Assembly: GCA_024304885.1 (NCBI GenBank)
Contig: JALJOM010000003.1
Coordinates: 2,700,110-2,764,109 of the forward strand
DNA length: 64,000 nt
Direction: 5' to 3'
Origin: Beijerinckiaceae bacterium
GTDB lineage: Bacteria; Pseudomonadota; Alphaproteobacteria; Rhizobiales; Beijerinckiaceae
Position 1 is the stretch's first letter, and every line of letters begins with the position of its first letter. The translations under genes and the position numbers were made by a program. Shown piece by piece: positions 1-9,048 of this stretch. The notes below the pieces were generated by a model. That model had not been told where the DNA came from. It did not search any database and was given only the letters and a program-made list of their open reading frames with translations.

Positions 1-85
1 TCGTCCGGGTCCGCGGACGTAAAGGTTGCGCGCAGCCCCGGCCCGAATGCGGCTTCCTTTCATAAGCTCGTGCCGGAGCCCGACT

Positions 86-304
86 GTGACACCCCCGCTA
101 TCCACAAGGCTTCTCGCCGCCGCCCTGCTCACGGCGCTCGCCGTCCCGCTCGCCTCCTGCGGACGCAAGGGCCCGCTCGAGCCCGATCCCTCGTCGCAGA
201 TCGCGCAGCCGCACCCATCGGACGACGACTCGGACGAAGCCCGGGAGTCGAAGCCGCGCCCGGGTGCGCCGCCCCGCCCCTTCCTGCTCGATCCGATGCT
301 CTGA
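86..304 (+). CDS. lptM: LptM/YifL-like small lipoprotein
   Basis: A 72-residue protein starting at a GTG. An N-terminal hydrophobic stretch ends in a lipobox (LASC), so the mature protein would begin CGRKGPLEPD. The CGxKGPL start is the hallmark of the LptM (YifL) lipoprotein family, members of which help mature the LPS export translocon LptD/LptE in enterobacteria. The rest is a low-complexity acidic and proline-rich tail. It lies 10 bp upstream of lysA, the usual order in Proteobacteria. The GTG at 86 is preferred over the ATG at 26 because it gives a compact signal peptide with the hydrophobic core directly after the start. Confidence 0.75.
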   Translation: MTPPLSTRLLAAALLTALAVPLASCGRKGPLEPDPSSQIAQPHPSDDDSDEARESKPRPGAPPRPFLLDPML

Positions 305-314
305 TTTTTTCCCC

Positions 315-1586
315 ATGCATCACTTCGCGCCGAGAGGCGGCGTCATGCACGCCGAGGATGTCGATGTCGCGGCGCTCGCGGCCGAGGTCGGCACCCCGTT
401 CTATTGCTACTCGACCGCGACGCTCACCCGCCATTACGAGGTCTTCTCGGGCTCCTTCGCGGATCTGCCCCACCTCGTCTGCTTCGCGGTCAAGTCCAAC
501 TCGAACCAGGCCGTGCTCACGAAGCTCGCAAGGCTCGGCGCCGGCATGGATGTCGTCTCCGAGGGCGAGCTGCGTCGCGCGCTCGCGGCCGGCGTCACGC
601 CCGAAAAGATCACCTTCTCCGGGGTCGCCAAGACCCGCGCCGAGATGGCGCTCGCGCTCGAGGCGGGAATCCTCTGCTTCAACGTCGAATCGGAACCCGA
701 GCTCCTGGCGCTGTCCGCGCAGGCCGCCGCCATGGGCCGCAGGGCGCGGATCGCATTGCGCATCAATCCCGATGTCGATGCGAGATCTCATGCCAAGATC
801 TCGACCGGGACGGCCGAGACGAAGTTCGGCATCCCGTTCGGCCATGCCCATGCGGTCTATGCCGCGGCCAAGGCCCTGCCGGGGCTCGAAATCACCGGGA
901 TCGACATTCACATCGGCTCGCAGATCACCGATCTCGGACCCTTCGCGAATGCCTTCGGCCTCGTCGCCGATCTCGTCCGCGAGCTGCTCTCGGAAGGAAT
1001 CGCGATCGACCATATCGACCTCGGCGGCGGCCTCGGCATCCCCTACGGCCAGGACGAGGACGCGGACGCCTTTCATCCCGAGCGCTATGCCGAGATCGTG
1101 AAGGCGAAGCTCGGCAACCTGAACTGCCGCCTCGTCTTCGAGCCGGGCCGCCTCATCATCGGCAATGCCGGAATCCTCGTGACGCGGGTCATCTACGTGA
1201 AGCCCGGCGACTTCAAGACCTTCGTCATCGTCGATGCCGGCATGAACGATCTCGTGCGCCCGACGCTCTACGACGCCTATCACGATATCAGGCCGGTGCA
1301 CGCCGCACCGCCGGGCCGCCCCATGATCACGGCCGACATCGTCGGGCCGGTCTGCGAGACCGGCGACTATCTCGCGCTCGGGCGCGCAATCCCGAGACCG
1401 GAGCCCGGTGATCTACTCGCGGTCATGTCGGCCGGGGCCTATGGCGCGGTCCAGGCGGGAACCTACAACTCGCGGCTCCTCGTGCCGGAGGTTCTCGTCG
1501 ACGGGAACCGGCACGCCGTCGTTCGCCCGCGCGGCACCTATGCAGACCTCATCGGGCTCGACAAGGTCCCGGCATGGCTCGCGTAG
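315..1586 (+). CDS. lysA: Diaminopimelate decarboxylase
   Basis: A 423-residue PLP enzyme that decarboxylates meso-diaminopimelate to lysine, the last step of lysine biosynthesis, in the cytoplasm. The PLP-binding lysine is K60 in CFAVKSNSNQAVL. The phosphate-binding glycine run DLGGGLGIPY, the FEPGR motif and the C-terminal CETGDYLA motif, with its active-site Cys, are all present. Length and the MHHF start match alphaproteobacterial LysA, so the ATG at 315 is chosen over an upstream in-frame ATG at 264. It follows the lptM-like gene closely and is probably co-transcribed with it. Confidence 0.95.
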   Translation: MHHFAPRGGVMHAEDVDVAALAAEVGTPFYCYSTATLTRHYEVFSGSFADLPHLVCFAVKSNSNQAVLTKLARLGAGMDVVSEGELRRALAAGVTPEKITFSGVAKTRAEMALALEAGILCFNVESEPELLALSAQAAAMGRRARIALRINPDVDARSHAKISTGTAETKFGIPFGHAHAVYAAAKALPGLEITGIDIHIGSQITDLGPFANAFGLVADLVRELLSEGIAIDHIDLGGGLGIPYGQDEDADAFHPERYAEIVKAKLGNLNCRLVFEPGRLIIGNAGILVTRVIYVKPGDFKTFVIVDAGMNDLVRPTLYDAYHDIRPVHAAPPGRPMITADIVGPVCETGDYLALGRAIPRPEPGDLLAVMSAGAYGAVQAGTYNSRLLVPEVLVDGNRHAVVRPRGTYADLIGLDKVPAWLA

Positions 1587-1825
1587 TAGTTTCTCGCGAG
1601 CACAACTCTGACCCGCGCCTGCCTCGGAAATGCCATCAGAAATGGCAAGATGCTCGCATAGCGAGAATCGAGCGGTCCGGATGCCCATCGCCTCGGGCTC
1701 CTGTCTCCCGAGCTCCTCCCGATCGACGGGATCGGAAGGGGCTCTGATTTTCTCGTAGGTTTCGCCTCGGCGGCGACCGCCTCGACGGATCGCCGGAAAG
1801 TGCCCACGTGCGCGGACTGGTTTTC

Positions 1826-2647
1826 ATGACGTTTTCATCTCAGACAATCCTCATGTGCCCACCCGATCATTTCGAGGTCGCCTACGTGATCAATCCCTGG
1901 ATGGAGGGGCACTTCGCCAGGACGAGCGACGCTTTGGCGCATGCCCAATGGGACGCGTTGCGCAATGCGATCGCGCAGCACGCGACTGTGGTGCTGGAGC
2001 CCCCGCAACGCGCGCTTCCGGATATCGTCTTCACGGCGAACGCCGGCCTCGTTCTCGGCAACAAGGCGATCGTCAGCCGGTTCCGCAGCATCGAGCGTCG
2101 CGGCGAGGAGCCGCATCATCGCGCCTGGTTCACGGAGAACGGCTTCGAGGTTTTGGATTGGCCGGAGGATGTGCCTTTCGAGGGGGCGGGCGATGCGCTG
2201 TTCGATCGCGGCGACGATATCCTTTGGGTCGGCCACGGCTTCCGGTCATCGGCCGCGGTGCCGGAGCTGCTCGAGAAGGTGCTCGGCCGCAAGACGGCGC
2301 CCTTGGATCTAGTCGATCCGCGATTCTACCATCTCGACACCTGCTTTTGCCCCCTCGCGGGCGGCGCTCTCATGTATTACCCGGCGGCCTTCGACGCCAA
2401 GTCGCAGAGCCTCATCGAGGTCCTGGTGCAGCCGGACAAAAGAATCGCGGTGGACGAGGCAGACGCGCTGAAGTTCTGCTGCAACGCGGTGGACCTCGAG
2501 GGCTTCGTCTACATGAACGATGCGTCGGAGCGTTTGCAGGGGCAGCTTCGCCGTTTGGGCTTCACGCCGGTGCTGATACCACTCTCGGAATTCATGAAGG
2601 CCGGCGGCGCGGCCAAGTGCCTGACGCTGAAGCTGGTGGAGGGGTGA
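1826..2647 (+). CDS. Dimethylargininase / amidinotransferase-superfamily hydrolase
   Basis: A 273-residue protein of the guanidino-group modifying (amidinotransferase/DDAH) fold. Visible motifs are an N-terminal CPPDHFEV, the acidic EGAGDALF loop, the His of FYHLDTCF and the catalytic Cys near the end (AAKCLTLKL). Members hydrolyse methylated arginines to citrulline or act as arginine deiminases. The exact substrate cannot be read from the sequence. The ATG at 1826 is used, since the upstream GTG at 1808 adds only six residues. The gene stands alone, about 240 bp after lysA and convergent with the DUF4170 gene. The 240 bp in front show no gene. Confidence 0.75.
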   Translation: MTFSSQTILMCPPDHFEVAYVINPWMEGHFARTSDALAHAQWDALRNAIAQHATVVLEPPQRALPDIVFTANAGLVLGNKAIVSRFRSIERRGEEPHHRAWFTENGFEVLDWPEDVPFEGAGDALFDRGDDILWVGHGFRSSAAVPELLEKVLGRKTAPLDLVDPRFYHLDTCFCPLAGGALMYYPAAFDAKSQSLIEVLVQPDKRIAVDEADALKFCCNAVDLEGFVYMNDASERLQGQLRRLGFTPVLIPLSEFMKAGGAAKCLTLKLVEG

Positions 2648-2749
2648 ACGGGCGCGAGGAAGGGCGCGCCGGACGTTCAACTCCGTATCCAGCGTGGTCG
2701 GATTGTCCAGGGCACGCGGACCCCGCGCCACACGTCGTGCGCAAGATTG

Positions 2750-2983
2750 CTACCGCATGATGGCGCGAATTTTCTTCACCATCTCGGCGGCTTCCTCGTC
2801 GCCGGTTTCCGCCTTGGCCTCGAGCTCGGGGAAGCGCTTCCATGTCTGGGTCGCCTCGTCATAATTGTAGACGTCCTCGCCGACGTTCTGCCGGCGGGCG
2901 CGGCGCACCTCGTCGTCGACGAAGGATTCCTTCGCCTCGATATATTTTCCGTAGGCGCGGATGAATGCGTAGTCGGTCGCCAT
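2750..2983 (-). CDS. DUF4170 domain protein
   Basis: A 77-residue, highly charged protein beginning MATDYAFIRAYGKYIEAK, which matches the small DUF4170 family of Alphaproteobacteria. It has no signal peptide or membrane segment and is presumably cytoplasmic. Its function is unknown. It lies downstream of the pheA pair on the same strand and convergent with the dimethylargininase-like gene. Confidence 0.75.
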   Translation of the reverse strand: MATDYAFIRAYGKYIEAKESFVDDEVRRARRQNVGEDVYNYDEATQTWKRFPELEAKAETGDEEAAEMVKKIRAIMR

Positions 2984-3063
2984 CTCTTCCCCTCGTAACG
3001 TCGAGCCGGTTCGTTTCCCGAGGATCTAGAGCAAGAATGCTTCCAATTGAAGCGCTCCGGACT

Positions 3064-3315
3064 TCAGCTCGGGCGCCGGCTCGGCGCTTGGCCCATCTCC
3101 GCGGCGTCGGCGGCCCGGAGGAGGCTCGCGGCGAGCTGGCGTGCACCGATCGCGCGAAGCCCCACCCGAACCAAGCGACGCTCGCCGTCCGGCGCATGTG
3201 CATCGACCGGCACCTCGAGGGTCAGCATGACGAGCGCGCCCGGCAAAGTGTGAGTCGCAAAGCCGATCAGCGGCAGGACCGTGATCTCCTCGTCTCCGGC
3301 GCCGCCGCTCATGCC
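3064..3315 (-). CDS. Small conserved-looking protein coupled to pheA
   Basis: An 83-residue ORF starting at an ATG only 4 bp after the pheA stop codon, so translation is likely coupled. The peptide begins MSGGAGDEEITVLPLIGFATH and contains an alternating hydrophobic stretch (LVMLTLEVPV) followed by an Arg/Ala-rich helix. I do not recognise the family. Tight spacing behind pheA and codon use like its neighbours support a real gene. It has no signal peptide. Confidence 0.5.
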   Translation of the reverse strand, partial: GMSGGAGDEEITVLPLIGFATHTLPGALVMLTLEVPVDAHAPDGERRLVRVGLRAIGARQLAASLLRAADAAEMGQAPSRRPS

Positions 3316-3319
3316 TCGC

Positions 3320-4174
3320 TCACCGCGACTTCTGGCTGTCGATCCGGAACGGATGCGCGGGATAGACCCCCAAGATCTTGAATTCCTTGCAGAAAAAGGC
3401 GAGCTCCTGGAACGCGCGGGCGAGCGGAGGCTCCTCCGGATGGCCGTCGACATCGGCGAGGAACTGCGTCGCCGCGAACTCGCCCTCGACCATATAGCTC
3501 TCGAGCTTGGTCATGTTGACGCCGTTCGTGGCGAAGCCCCCGAGCGCCTTGTAGAGCGCGGCCGGGACGTTGCGGACCCTGAAGACGAAGCTCGTCACGG
3601 TCGCCTCGGCATAGGGCTTCGGCCAGCGCGGCGCTTTCGAGAGCACGACGAATCGCGTCGTGTTGTGCGCCTCGTCCTCGACGTCCGCGGCGAGGACGTC
3701 GAGCCCGTAGATCTCGGCGGCGAGGCTGGTGGCGAGCGCAGCCCGGGTCGGATCGGCCCATTCCGCGACCTCGCGGGCCGAGCCCGCGGTGTCCGCCGTC
3801 ACATGGGCGGCGAGGCCGAGCTTGCGGATGATCTTGCGGCATTGCCCGAGCGCATGGACATGGCTGTAGACGCCGGTGACGCGCTCGAGCGTGGCGCCCC
3901 GCACGCCGAGCAATTGGAAATGAATCGGCAGGAAATATTCGCCGACGACGAAGAGGCCGGCCGAGGGGAGGAGGTGATGGATATCGGCGACTCGCCCGGC
4001 AATCGAGTTCTCGATCGGGATCATGGCGAGCGCCGCCTTTCCTTCGGTCACCGCCCCGAGCGCGTCCTCGAAGGTCGCGCACGGAAGCGGCTCGTGGCCG
4101 GGATAGACGTTCTTGCAGGCGATATGGGAATTGGCACCGGGCTCGCCCTGATAGGCGATCTGATCGACGGACAT
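3320..4174 (-). CDS. pheA: Prephenate dehydratase
   Basis: A 284-residue monofunctional prephenate dehydratase, which converts prephenate to phenylpyruvate for phenylalanine synthesis. The N-terminal catalytic domain starts AYQGEPGANSH and contains the IPIENSIAGRV motif. The NTTRFVVL signature sits near residue 175, followed by a C-terminal ACT domain with the phenylalanine-binding motif ESYMVEGEF. There is no chorismate mutase domain. The ATG at 4174 is chosen because a strong AGAGGAAAG ribosome site lies just upstream; the longer frame beyond it is out-of-family. Allosteric feedback by phenylalanine is expected for the family. Confidence 0.95.
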   Translation of the reverse strand: MSVDQIAYQGEPGANSHIACKNVYPGHEPLPCATFEDALGAVTEGKAALAMIPIENSIAGRVADIHHLLPSAGLFVVGEYFLPIHFQLLGVRGATLERVTGVYSHVHALGQCRKIIRKLGLAAHVTADTAGSAREVAEWADPTRAALATSLAAEIYGLDVLAADVEDEAHNTTRFVVLSKAPRWPKPYAEATVTSFVFRVRNVPAALYKALGGFATNGVNMTKLESYMVEGEFAATQFLADVDGHPEEPPLARAFQELAFFCKEFKILGVYPAHPFRIDSQKSR

Positions 4175-4490
4175 TCTTTCCTCTGGAGATCCCGCGAGAG
4201 GCGAGCCGGCCGACCGTAAAGCCCTTGCACGAGAGTTGCACGGCTTTTTCGACGAGACCCTCCTCGAGCCGCTCGCGCGAAAGTGCAAGCGTCGCCCCCG
4301 ACCCATCGACTCTTGGCCCGAATGGGCCTGCGGCATCGCGTCGTGTTGCAACGCACATTCATAACGGGTATGAATTGCTGCAATGCAGCGTGGCGAGAGC
4401 TGAGCGGACCCGCACAGGGGACGATCGGGATCGACCGCGCGACTCGGCGTTGCGCCGAGGTTTCCCCATGAACACGGAAGGGGTACGTGA
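4175..4490. promoter_or_regulatory. Divergent promoter region pheA / cytochrome c, with inverted repeat
   Basis: A 316-bp gap between divergently transcribed pheA and the cytochrome c gene. It must hold both promoters. A 7-bp inverted repeat with a 5-nt spacer (ATTCATA-ACGGG-TATGAAT, 4357-4375) is the only symmetric element I see and could be an operator. No ORF here looks real. Confidence 0.35.
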
Positions 4491-5051
4491 ATGTCTTCCT
4501 TCGAATGGAACAAGATGGCCGGGGCATTTCTCGGCGCGCTCGTGCTCGCCCTCGGGCTTTCCGCTGTTTCGGGCGAGCTGTTCTCGCATCCGAAAGTGGC
4601 TGCTGCCGGCCACGCGACCATCGCCGGGCACGGCACGCAGGGCGGGAACGGCGCCGGAGCGGCATCGGTCAAGCCGCTCGCCGACCGGCTCGTCGCAGCC
4701 GACGCGGGTAAAGGCGCGCAAGGCACCAAGTCGTGCCAAGCCTGCCACACTTTCGTGAAGGACGGAGCCGTCAAGTCCGGCCCGCCGCTTTATGGAATCG
4801 TCGAGCGGCCGATCGCCTCGGTCCCGGGCTTCGCCTATTCCAAGGCGCTCGAGGCGAAATCCGGCAATTGGACCTTCGAGGCACTCGACAGGTTCCTCGC
4901 CGACCCCAAAGGCTATGCGAACGGCACCAAGATGACCTTTGCCGGCGAGCGGGATGCGGCCAAGCGCGCCGACATCATCGCCTATCTCGACAGCCTGTCG
5001 GACGATCCGCGCGCCTTGCCCGGCAAGAACGCGATGACACGATCCGAGTGA
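4491..5051 (+). CDS. cycM: Membrane-anchored c-type cytochrome (CycM-like)
   Basis: A 186-residue protein with an uncleaved N-terminal membrane anchor (about residues 9-27), a Gly/Ala/His-rich linker, and one cytochrome c domain with the CQACH haem site near residue 83. The distal Met ligand is in GTKMTFAG. This is the arrangement of CycM/cytochrome c552 of rhizobia, which passes electrons from the bc1 complex to the aa3 oxidase on the periplasmic face. The position divergent to pheA is typical of Hyphomicrobiales. An aa3 oxidase operon is also present at the end of this window. Confidence 0.85.
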   Translation: MSSFEWNKMAGAFLGALVLALGLSAVSGELFSHPKVAAAGHATIAGHGTQGGNGAGAASVKPLADRLVAADAGKGAQGTKSCQACHTFVKDGAVKSGPPLYGIVERPIASVPGFAYSKALEAKSGNWTFEALDRFLADPKGYANGTKMTFAGERDAAKRADIIAYLDSLSDDPRALPGKNAMTRSE

Positions 5052-5076
5052 GGCAGAGCTCGTCGTTTCTCGGAAT

Positions 5077-5104
5077 GGCCGGGCGCCCGCCCGGCCTTTT
5101 TCCT
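5077..5104 (+). terminator. Rho-independent terminator after the cytochrome c gene
   Basis: A GC-rich perfect hairpin (GGCCGGGCG pairing with CGCCCGGCC) followed by a T-rich run, 25 bp after the stop codon. Confidence 0.7.
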
Positions 5105-5234
5105 TTTCGTCATTTCGCTTTCGTTCTGGCCCGACGAGGCTCTTATAGCCAAATAAGCCACGATCCGCGTTTTCCCTGGCGCTCGCCGGGCGGCCGTCGC
5201 CGCCCTCGCCGAGACAGCACGTAACGAGGCCGTC

Positions 5235-7139
5235 GTGACCGAGAAGCTGCCCCTGTCCCTCCCGTTCCTGACCCGGCGCAAGGCGCTCGGCCTCGGCCTT
5301 TCGACCTTGCTTCCGGCCGGTCTCTCGGCTCGGGCAGCGTCGGCGACGGCGGTCGCGTCCGAAACGCTCGAGACGCATGGGCTCTCGATCTTCGGCGATC
5401 TCGCACTCCCGCCGGATTTCACCCATTTCGCCTATGTGAACCCCGGCGCGCCGAAAGGCGGCGAGGTCGCGCTGCAGCTGACCTCCATCTCGGGAAACCA
5501 GAACTTCACGACCTTCAATACGCTGAACATCTATATCCTGAAGGGCGACGGCGCGGCCGGGATGGGGCTCACCTTCGATTCGCTCATGACCGGAAACGGC
5601 GACGAGCCCGATTCGCTCTACGGCCTCGTCGCCCGCGCAGTCCGGGTCTCTCCCGACAAGACGACCTATCGCTTCCTTCTGCGCAAGGAGGCGCGCTTTC
5701 ACGACGGCTCGCCGCTCACGGCGCAGGACGTGGCCTATTCGATCAATATCCTGAGGACGAAGGGGCATCCGTCGATCCGCCAGGCTCTGCGCGACGTCGA
5801 ATCCGCGGAGGCCGAGGCGGACGATGTCTTCCTCTTGCGCCTGCATCCGCGGCACAGCCGCGAGGCGGCGCTCATCGTCGCCGGCCAGCCGATCTTCTCG
5901 CAAGCCTATTATGCGAAACATGCCTTCGACGAGACGACGCTCGAGCCGCCGCTGGGCTCGGGCGCCTACAAGGTCGCGACCTTCGAGCAGGGGCGCACCA
6001 TTACTTTCGAGCGCGTCGCGGACTATTGGGGGCGAGACCTCCCCGTCAATCGCGGTCAGGCCAATTTCGACCGGATCAGGTTCGAATATTTCGCCGATCG
6101 CAAGGTCGCCTTCGAGGCCTTCAAGGCCGGTGTTTTCACCTTCCGCGAGGAATTCACCTCGCTCGTCTGGGCCACGGGATACGATTTCGCCGCGGTCAAG
6201 GACGGCCGTGTCAAGCGCGCGACGCTCCCCGACGAATCCCCGATGGGGACCCAGGGCTGGTTCCTCAACGTGCGCCGCGACAAGTTCAAGGACCCGAAGA
6301 TCCGCGAGGCGATCGGGCTCGCCTTCGATTTCGAATGGACCAATGCGAACATCATGTACGGGGTCTATTCGCGCACGACCTCCTTCTTCCAGAACTCGCC
6401 CATGGCCGCCGAGGGAAAGCCCTCGTCGGAGGAGCTCGCGCTGCTCGAGCCCTATCGCGACAGGCTCGCGCCAGCTGTCTTCGACGAGGTCTATGTCCCG
6501 CCGAAATCCGACGCGTCGGGGCAGGACCGCGCGCTTCTGCGCCGTGCCGCCGATCTCCTCGTCGCGGCCGGCTGCAAGCGCAACGGGACGAGCCTCGCTC
6601 TGCCCGACGGCAAGCCCTTCGAGATCGAGTTCCTCGATTTCGAGGGCTCGCTCCAGCCGCATACGGCGCCGCTCATCAAGAACCTGAAGCTGCTCGGCAT
6701 CGACGCACGCTACCGGATCGTGGACGCGGCCCAGTACAAGCGCCGCACCGACGACTTCGACTACGACATCGTGACCTCGCGCTTCGGGCTGGGCTTGGCA
6801 CCCGGCGAAGGCATGCGCGCGACCTTCGGGTCCGAGGCCGCGAACCTGCCGGGCTCGCGCAACGTCTCGGGGATCGCCGACAAGGTGGTGGATGAATTGA
6901 TCGAGAAGGCGCTCGTCGTCGAGACCCGCGAGGAGCTGACCTTCATTTGCCGCGCGATCGACCGAATCTTACGGGCCGCGCACCCCTGGGTGCCGATGTG
7001 GAACAAGCCGAACCATCTCGTCGCCTATTGGGATATTTTCGGCCGGCCCGAGCGCAACGCCCGCTATGATATCGGCGTCGTCTCGACCTGGTGGTACGAT
7101 CCCGAGAAGGCGAAGCAGATCAGCTTCGCGGGGCGCTAG
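5235..7139 (+). CDS. yejA: Periplasmic oligopeptide-binding protein of the YejA type (ABC importer)
   Basis: A 634-residue family 5 solute-binding protein. The N-terminus has a twin-arginine-like signal (TRRKALGLGLSTLLPAG) ending in an ARAASA-type cleavage region. The body carries typical SBP_bac_5 stretches, such as ALPPDFTHFAYVNPGAPKGG and the DGSPLTAQDVAYS motif. It delivers peptides, in E. coli microcin C and related peptides, to the YejBEF transporter encoded downstream. The GTG start at 5235 fits the signal peptide. The TAG stop at 7137-7139 lies inside the boundary CTAG of an interspersed repeat. Confidence 0.9.
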   Translation: MTEKLPLSLPFLTRRKALGLGLSTLLPAGLSARAASATAVASETLETHGLSIFGDLALPPDFTHFAYVNPGAPKGGEVALQLTSISGNQNFTTFNTLNIYILKGDGAAGMGLTFDSLMTGNGDEPDSLYGLVARAVRVSPDKTTYRFLLRKEARFHDGSPLTAQDVAYSINILRTKGHPSIRQALRDVESAEAEADDVFLLRLHPRHSREAALIVAGQPIFSQAYYAKHAFDETTLEPPLGSGAYKVATFEQGRTITFERVADYWGRDLPVNRGQANFDRIRFEYFADRKVAFEAFKAGVFTFREEFTSLVWATGYDFAAVKDGRVKRATLPDESPMGTQGWFLNVRRDKFKDPKIREAIGLAFDFEWTNANIMYGVYSRTTSFFQNSPMAAEGKPSSEELALLEPYRDRLAPAVFDEVYVPPKSDASGQDRALLRRAADLLVAAGCKRNGTSLALPDGKPFEIEFLDFEGSLQPHTAPLIKNLKLLGIDARYRIVDAAQYKRRTDDFDYDIVTSRFGLGLAPGEGMRATFGSEAANLPGSRNVSGIADKVVDELIEKALVVETREELTFICRAIDRILRAAHPWVPMWNKPNHLVAYWDIFGRPERNARYDIGVVSTWWYDPEKAKQISFAGR

Positions 7140-7241
7140 AGCGGTTTCCGATCCAGTGGAATCGGAAACCCGCTCTACATCGTTGTTTTGTCGCAATTTC
7201 GCGACGTGAACTGGGATCCGGTTCGCTGGAAATTCCTCTAG
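7136..7241. repeat. Interspersed palindromic repeat, family A, copy 1
   Basis: A 106-bp element bounded on both sides by CTAG (7136-7139 and 7238-7241). The left half is a hairpin (GGTTTCCGATCC/GGAATCGGAAACC), followed by CCGCTCTACATCGTTGTTTTG and a second, weaker inverted segment ending GCTGGAAATT. Related copies occur at 19.2, 34.3, 40.2, 49.1, 58.0 and 62.6 kb. The first CTAG supplies the TAG stop codon of yejA. Confidence 0.8.
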
Positions 7242-7339
7242 ACCGGTCGAATACGACGAGCCCTTCACTCGCCTGCTGAATTCGAGCAAACCTGCCATAG
7301 ATTACGAGCACGATCGCACATTTGCTCGAGGAGACGACA

Positions 7340-7684
7340 ATGAAGAGTTCGTTCCTAGCAGCAGCTATGCTCGTGGCGAGCGTCGGGGTCGCTCAGGCAG
7401 CGTGCCAGTCGGAGATCGACAAGACGAAGCACGACTGGCGTGCGCTCAAGCTCGAGCCCGGAAGCAAGCCGACCTCGCTATCCAAGGGTGTTCGCGGACA
7501 TGAACATGTGCAGGCAGCAGTCACTTCGATGAGATACCATTTGCACGAGGCGCAAATGCTATGCGACGAGGGCAAGGATCACGAAGCGTTGCTGCATGTG
7601 AATGTTATTCGTGCCTTCCTGGACTTGCCGGAGTTTCAGCATCCTGCAAGCCATCGTTATCTCTACAAGGAAGGCAAGAAATAA
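7340..7684 (+). CDS. Small secreted protein of unknown function
   Basis: A 114-residue protein with a clear Sec signal peptide (MKSSFLAAAMLVASVGVAQA, cleaved before ACQS). The mature part is about 94 residues, helical in character, with two Cys and many His residues, one cluster being RGHEHVQ. No family is recognised. The ATG at 7340 has a GAGGAG ribosome site; the alternative start six codons upstream would spoil the signal peptide. It sits between yejA and yejB, so it may be an accessory to the transporter or a later insertion. Its base composition is less GC-rich than its neighbours. Confidence 0.65.
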   Translation: MKSSFLAAAMLVASVGVAQAACQSEIDKTKHDWRALKLEPGSKPTSLSKGVRGHEHVQAAVTSMRYHLHEAQMLCDEGKDHEALLHVNVIRAFLDLPEFQHPASHRYLYKEGKK

Positions 7685-7941
7685 AGAGGGCCTGTCGGAC
7701 ACGAACAGCGTCGTCCGAGTCAGAGGCGCGCCGACCAATCGATCGGTGCGAGAGGAGGAGTGTTTGCCCGGAGACATCGCCCCCGTGTTTACCTGTCCGC
7801 TGGCTCGGCGTCCGGAAGACATGGTCGAGACCAGGCTCTCGACCTTCGAGGGGCACCGATGCCGGCTACGACGTACCCGCTTGCGCGCCAGGAGGCCGCC
7901 TCTCGTCTCCTCCGGGCGTTGGGGCTAAGCAATAGGGACCC

Positions 7942-9045
7942 ATGCTCGCCTATATCCTCCGCCGCCTCGCCTTCATGATCCCGACGCTGCTCGGGATCAT
8001 GCTCGTCAACTTCGTCATCGTGCAATTCGCGCCGGGCGGGCCGGTCGAGCGCGTGCTCGCCCAATTGCAGGGGCTCGACGCCGGAGCAACCGGCCGGTTC
8101 ACCGGCGGCGGCGACATGGGCACCATGGGCGCCGCCGCGTCGAGCGGCAGCGACTATTCCTCGAAATATCGCGGCGCCCAAGGCCTCGATCCGAAGTTCA
8201 TCGCCGAGCTCGAGCATCAGTTCGGCTTCGACAAGCCGGCCCACGAGCGCTTCTTCCAGATGGTGGCGAGCTACGCGAAATTCGATTTCGGCCGGTCCTA
8301 TTTCCGCGACACGCCGGTGTTGCAGCTGATCGGGGAGAAGCTCCCGGTCTCGATCTCGCTCGGCCTGTGGATGACGCTGCTCTCCTACGCGATCTCGATC
8401 CCGCTCGGGATCGCCAAGGCCGTGGGTGACGGCACGAAATTCGACCTCTGGACCTCCGGCCTCGTCATCACCGGCTATGCGATCCCGAGCTTCCTCTTCG
8501 CGATCCTCCTCATCGTGCTCTTCTGCGGCGGATCGTTCTGGCAGATCTTTCCGTTGCGCGGCCTCTGGTCGGAGAACTTCGCCGAGCTCTCGGCTCTAGG
8601 CAAGGTGGCGGATTATCTCTGGCACATCACCCTTCCCGTGACGGCCATGACGCTCGGCGCCTTCGCGACCTCGACCTTCCTGACCAAGAACTCGTTCCTC
8701 GACGAGATCCGCAAGCAATATGTCCAGACCGCACGCATGAAGGGCCTCTCCGAGCGCCGCGTCCTCTACGGCCATGTGTTCCGCAACGCGATGATGATCG
8801 TGGTCGCGGGCTTTCCCGGAGCCTTCATCACCGCCTTCTTCACCGGCGCGCTCCTGATCGAGACGATCTTCTCGCTCGACGGGCTGGGACTGCTCTCCTT
8901 CGAATCGATCGTCAACCGCGACTATCCCGTCGTCTTCGCCACGCTCTACATCTTCTCGCTGCTCGGCCTCGTCGTGAACCTTCTCTCCGACGTCACCTAT
9001 ATGTGGATCGATCCGCGCATCGATTTCGAGACGCGGGAGGTCTAG
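7942..9045 (+). CDS. yejB: Oligopeptide ABC transporter permease, YejB type
   Basis: A 367-residue inner-membrane permease. The first membrane span ([21 protein letters not shown]) is followed by a periplasmic loop rich in Gly and then the BPD_transp_1 domain with five spans. The EAA loop for contact with the ATPase is seen around [19 protein letters not shown]. It forms the channel with YejE and overlaps its operon structure, ending 3 bp before yejE. The 257-bp space before it, after the small secreted protein gene, shows no convincing gene. Confidence 0.93.
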   Translation: MLAYILRRLAFMIPTLLGIMLVNFVIVQFAPGGPVERVLAQLQGLDAGATGRFTGGGDMGTMGAAASSGSDYSSKYRGAQGLDPKFIAELEHQFGFDKPAHERFFQMVASYAKFDFGRSYFRDTPVLQLIGEKLPVSISLGLWMTLLSYAISIPLGIAKAVGDGTKFDLWTSGLVITGYAIPSFLFAILLIVLFCGGSFWQIFPLRGLWSENFAELSALGKVADYLWHITLPVTAMTLGAFATSTFLTKNSFLDEIRKQYVQTARMKGLSERRVLYGHVFRNAMMIVVAGFPGAFITAFFTGALLIETIFSLDGLGLLSFESIVNRDYPVVFATLYIFSLLGLVVNLLSDVTYMWIDPRIDFETREV

Positions 9046-9048
9046 CGC

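Noticed and set aside
1-85. Tail of an upstream gene such as argH
   Set aside because: The usual neighbour of lptM-lysA is argH, but none of the frames in these 85 bases shows a recognisable argininosuccinate lyase end.
4359-6662. A 767-codon minus-strand frame across the cytochrome c gene and yejA
   Set aside because: It crosses a terminator and two well-supported plus-strand genes and has no recognisable motif.
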